A stretch of DNA of 34,805 nt from an uncultured Saprospiraceae bacterium (GTDB lineage: Bacteria > Bacteroidota > Bacteroidia > Chitinophagales > Saprospiraceae), in NCBI GenBank assembly GCA_938010785.1, contig CALLVC010000006.1, positions 1-34,805 of the forward strand, written 5' to 3'. The number at the start of each line of letters is the position of its first letter. The first letter of the stretch is position 1. Of this stretch, positions 34,476 to 34,805 are shown one piece after another. Position numbers and translations under genes: made by a program. The notes under the pieces are model-generated. The model saw only the letters and a list, made by a program, of their open reading frames with translations. It searched no databases and had not been told where the DNA came from.

Positions 34476-34652
34476 CACAAAATAGACTAGATAGGATTCG
34501 ACACTGATTTTTCTTTGAAAAATACACGGATAAAACGGTTACTGTACTAGGTTTGCTCTAGGTCAGATGCCCTAAGCGCATGAAAAAGGTGTAAGCTTCT
34601 AAACCACTTTAGCGGATGAGAAGCTAAGAAAAGTCGAATCCTTTCTATTGTG
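34476..34652. ncRNA. Candidate structured RNA, multi-branched fold
   Basis: A perfect closing stem, GGATTCGAC (34494-34502) with GTCGAATCC (34633-34641), is extended by AATAG/CTATT (34481-34485, 34645-34649) and CAC/GTG. It encloses three hairpins: ATTTTTC/GAAAAAT (34507-34523), GCT-TAGG/CCTA-AGC (34555-34577, one bulge) and AGCTTCT/AGAAGCT (34594-34625). The arrangement is a four-way junction of about 150 bases. There is no ORF. The strand is not determined and no named RNA family fits. A folded mobile repeat is the alternative. Confidence 0.4.
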
Positions 34653-34674
34653 CATTATGTTTTAACCATTTAAT

Positions 34675-34700
34675 GGAGTAGGCTATTTTTTGCCTGCTCC
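34675..34700 (-). terminator. Hairpin at the 3' end of the partial gene
   Basis: GGAGTAGGC (34675-34683) and GCCTGCTCC (34692-34700) pair at 8 of 9 positions with an 8-base AT loop. It directly follows the minus-strand stop at 34701. The T-tract is poor. Confidence 0.45.
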
Positions 34701-34805
34701 CTAATCATTTTGCTTTGAGGTATCTTGTAGGATAGGCGCCAGCTCTATAAAATTACTCGTTCCCTTTTTAGTTGTAATTAAAATAGCTTCTTCTACGCCA
34801 TATAA
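34701..34805 (-). CDS. C-terminal end of a TonB-plug-like protein (partial)
   Basis: The last 34 codons and TAG stop of a minus-strand gene that runs off the window edge. The sequence LYGVEEAILITTKKG resembles the end of the TonB-receptor plug motif (typically YG..ANGVILITTKKG), and the protein ends only about 20 residues later without a beta-barrel. Short proteins of this kind in Bacteroidota end in a stand-alone plug domain, often after a carboxypeptidase-like regulatory domain. The track missed it because of its length. The evidence is one motif, so the family is tentative. Confidence 0.45.
   Translation of the reverse strand, partial: LYGVEEAILITTKKGTSNFIELAPILQDTSKQND

Noticed and set aside
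34494-34652. tmRNA: GGATTCGAC resembles the conserved tmRNA 5' motif
   Set aside because: The fold closes after only about 150 bases, there is no T-arm with TTCGA-type loop plus CCA end and no tag ORF; the 3' arm is simply its reverse complement.
34476-34652. Retron msr-msd RNA
   Set aside because: There is no reverse transcriptase gene nearby on either strand, and the visible neighbours are a LysM protein and a plug-like fragment.
1-34805. CRISPR array
   Set aside because: No regularly spaced direct repeats of 24-40 bases; the tandem repeats found are short and contiguous.
1-34805. tRNA or rRNA genes
   Set aside because: No cloverleaf with GGTTCGA-type T loop and CCA-adjacent acceptor stem and no rRNA-like conserved blocks were seen.

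Overview
This 34.8 kb window is chromosomal DNA of a low-GC member of the Bacteroidota, probably a marine or environmental Saprospiria-type bacterium. I infer this from two proteins with type IX secretion (T9SS) C-terminal sorting tails, promoters of the TAnnTTTG kind, near absence of Shine-Dalgarno sites, a DUF6089-like beta-barrel, a WG-repeat giant, a NagZ-like/beta-lactamase fusion, and the acpP-fabF-rnc gene order. The species cannot be named from the sequence alone.

Layout. (1) 1-4.7 kb: branched-chain amino acid genes ilvD, ilvB and ilvN on +, with a 444 bp repeat-rich gap before ilvN; ilvC is not in the window. (2) 4.9-5.25 kb: rplS (L19) with a structured leader and a strong terminator. 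(3) 5.5-9.6 kb: three secreted or outer-membrane proteins on -: a choice-of-anchor B/T9SS cargo, a DUF6089 barrel and a small T9SS cargo. A possible small RNA lies between the last two. (4) 9.9-14.7 kb, on -: acpP, fabF, a 966 bp non-coding gap full of inverted repeats, rnc, then a SWIM zinc-finger protein. (5) 15.3-19.8 kb: pyk (+) convergent with a 956-residue envelope protein (-) that has a GH3-like domain lacking its catalytic residues and an intact serine beta-lactamase-like domain. (6) 20.4-25 kb: a 1.1-1.2 kaa WG-repeat protein and a Gfo/Idh/MocA oxidoreductase. (7) 25.2-28.6 kb, on -: dynamin-like GTPase, WbqC-like protein, and a PolB-like 3'-5' exonuclease. (8) 29.4-31.3 kb: a membrane-anchored coiled-coil protein and a flavin-nucleotide-binding protein. 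(9) 31.9-34.1 kb, on -: a four-LysM secreted protein, then a structured non-coding stretch and the last 34 codons of a TonB-plug-like protein running off the edge.

Most genes are housekeeping or generic cell-envelope genes, and I see no phage, IS transposase, CRISPR array, tRNA or rRNA. The unusual content is between the genes. There are at least six long inverted repeats of 120-200 bp (3756-3895, 12141-12334, 12336-12453, 24965-25163, 28700-28859, 31436-31628), several short palindromic repeat families (CCTGCC/GGCAGG and GATAGCTATC), and two candidate structured RNAs (about 8431-8702 and 34476-34652). The clustering of strong hairpins directly around the RNase III gene is the most testable hypothesis: processing or autoregulation of an acpP-fabF-rnc transcript. 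No complete new defence or mobile system can be supported from this sequence alone.
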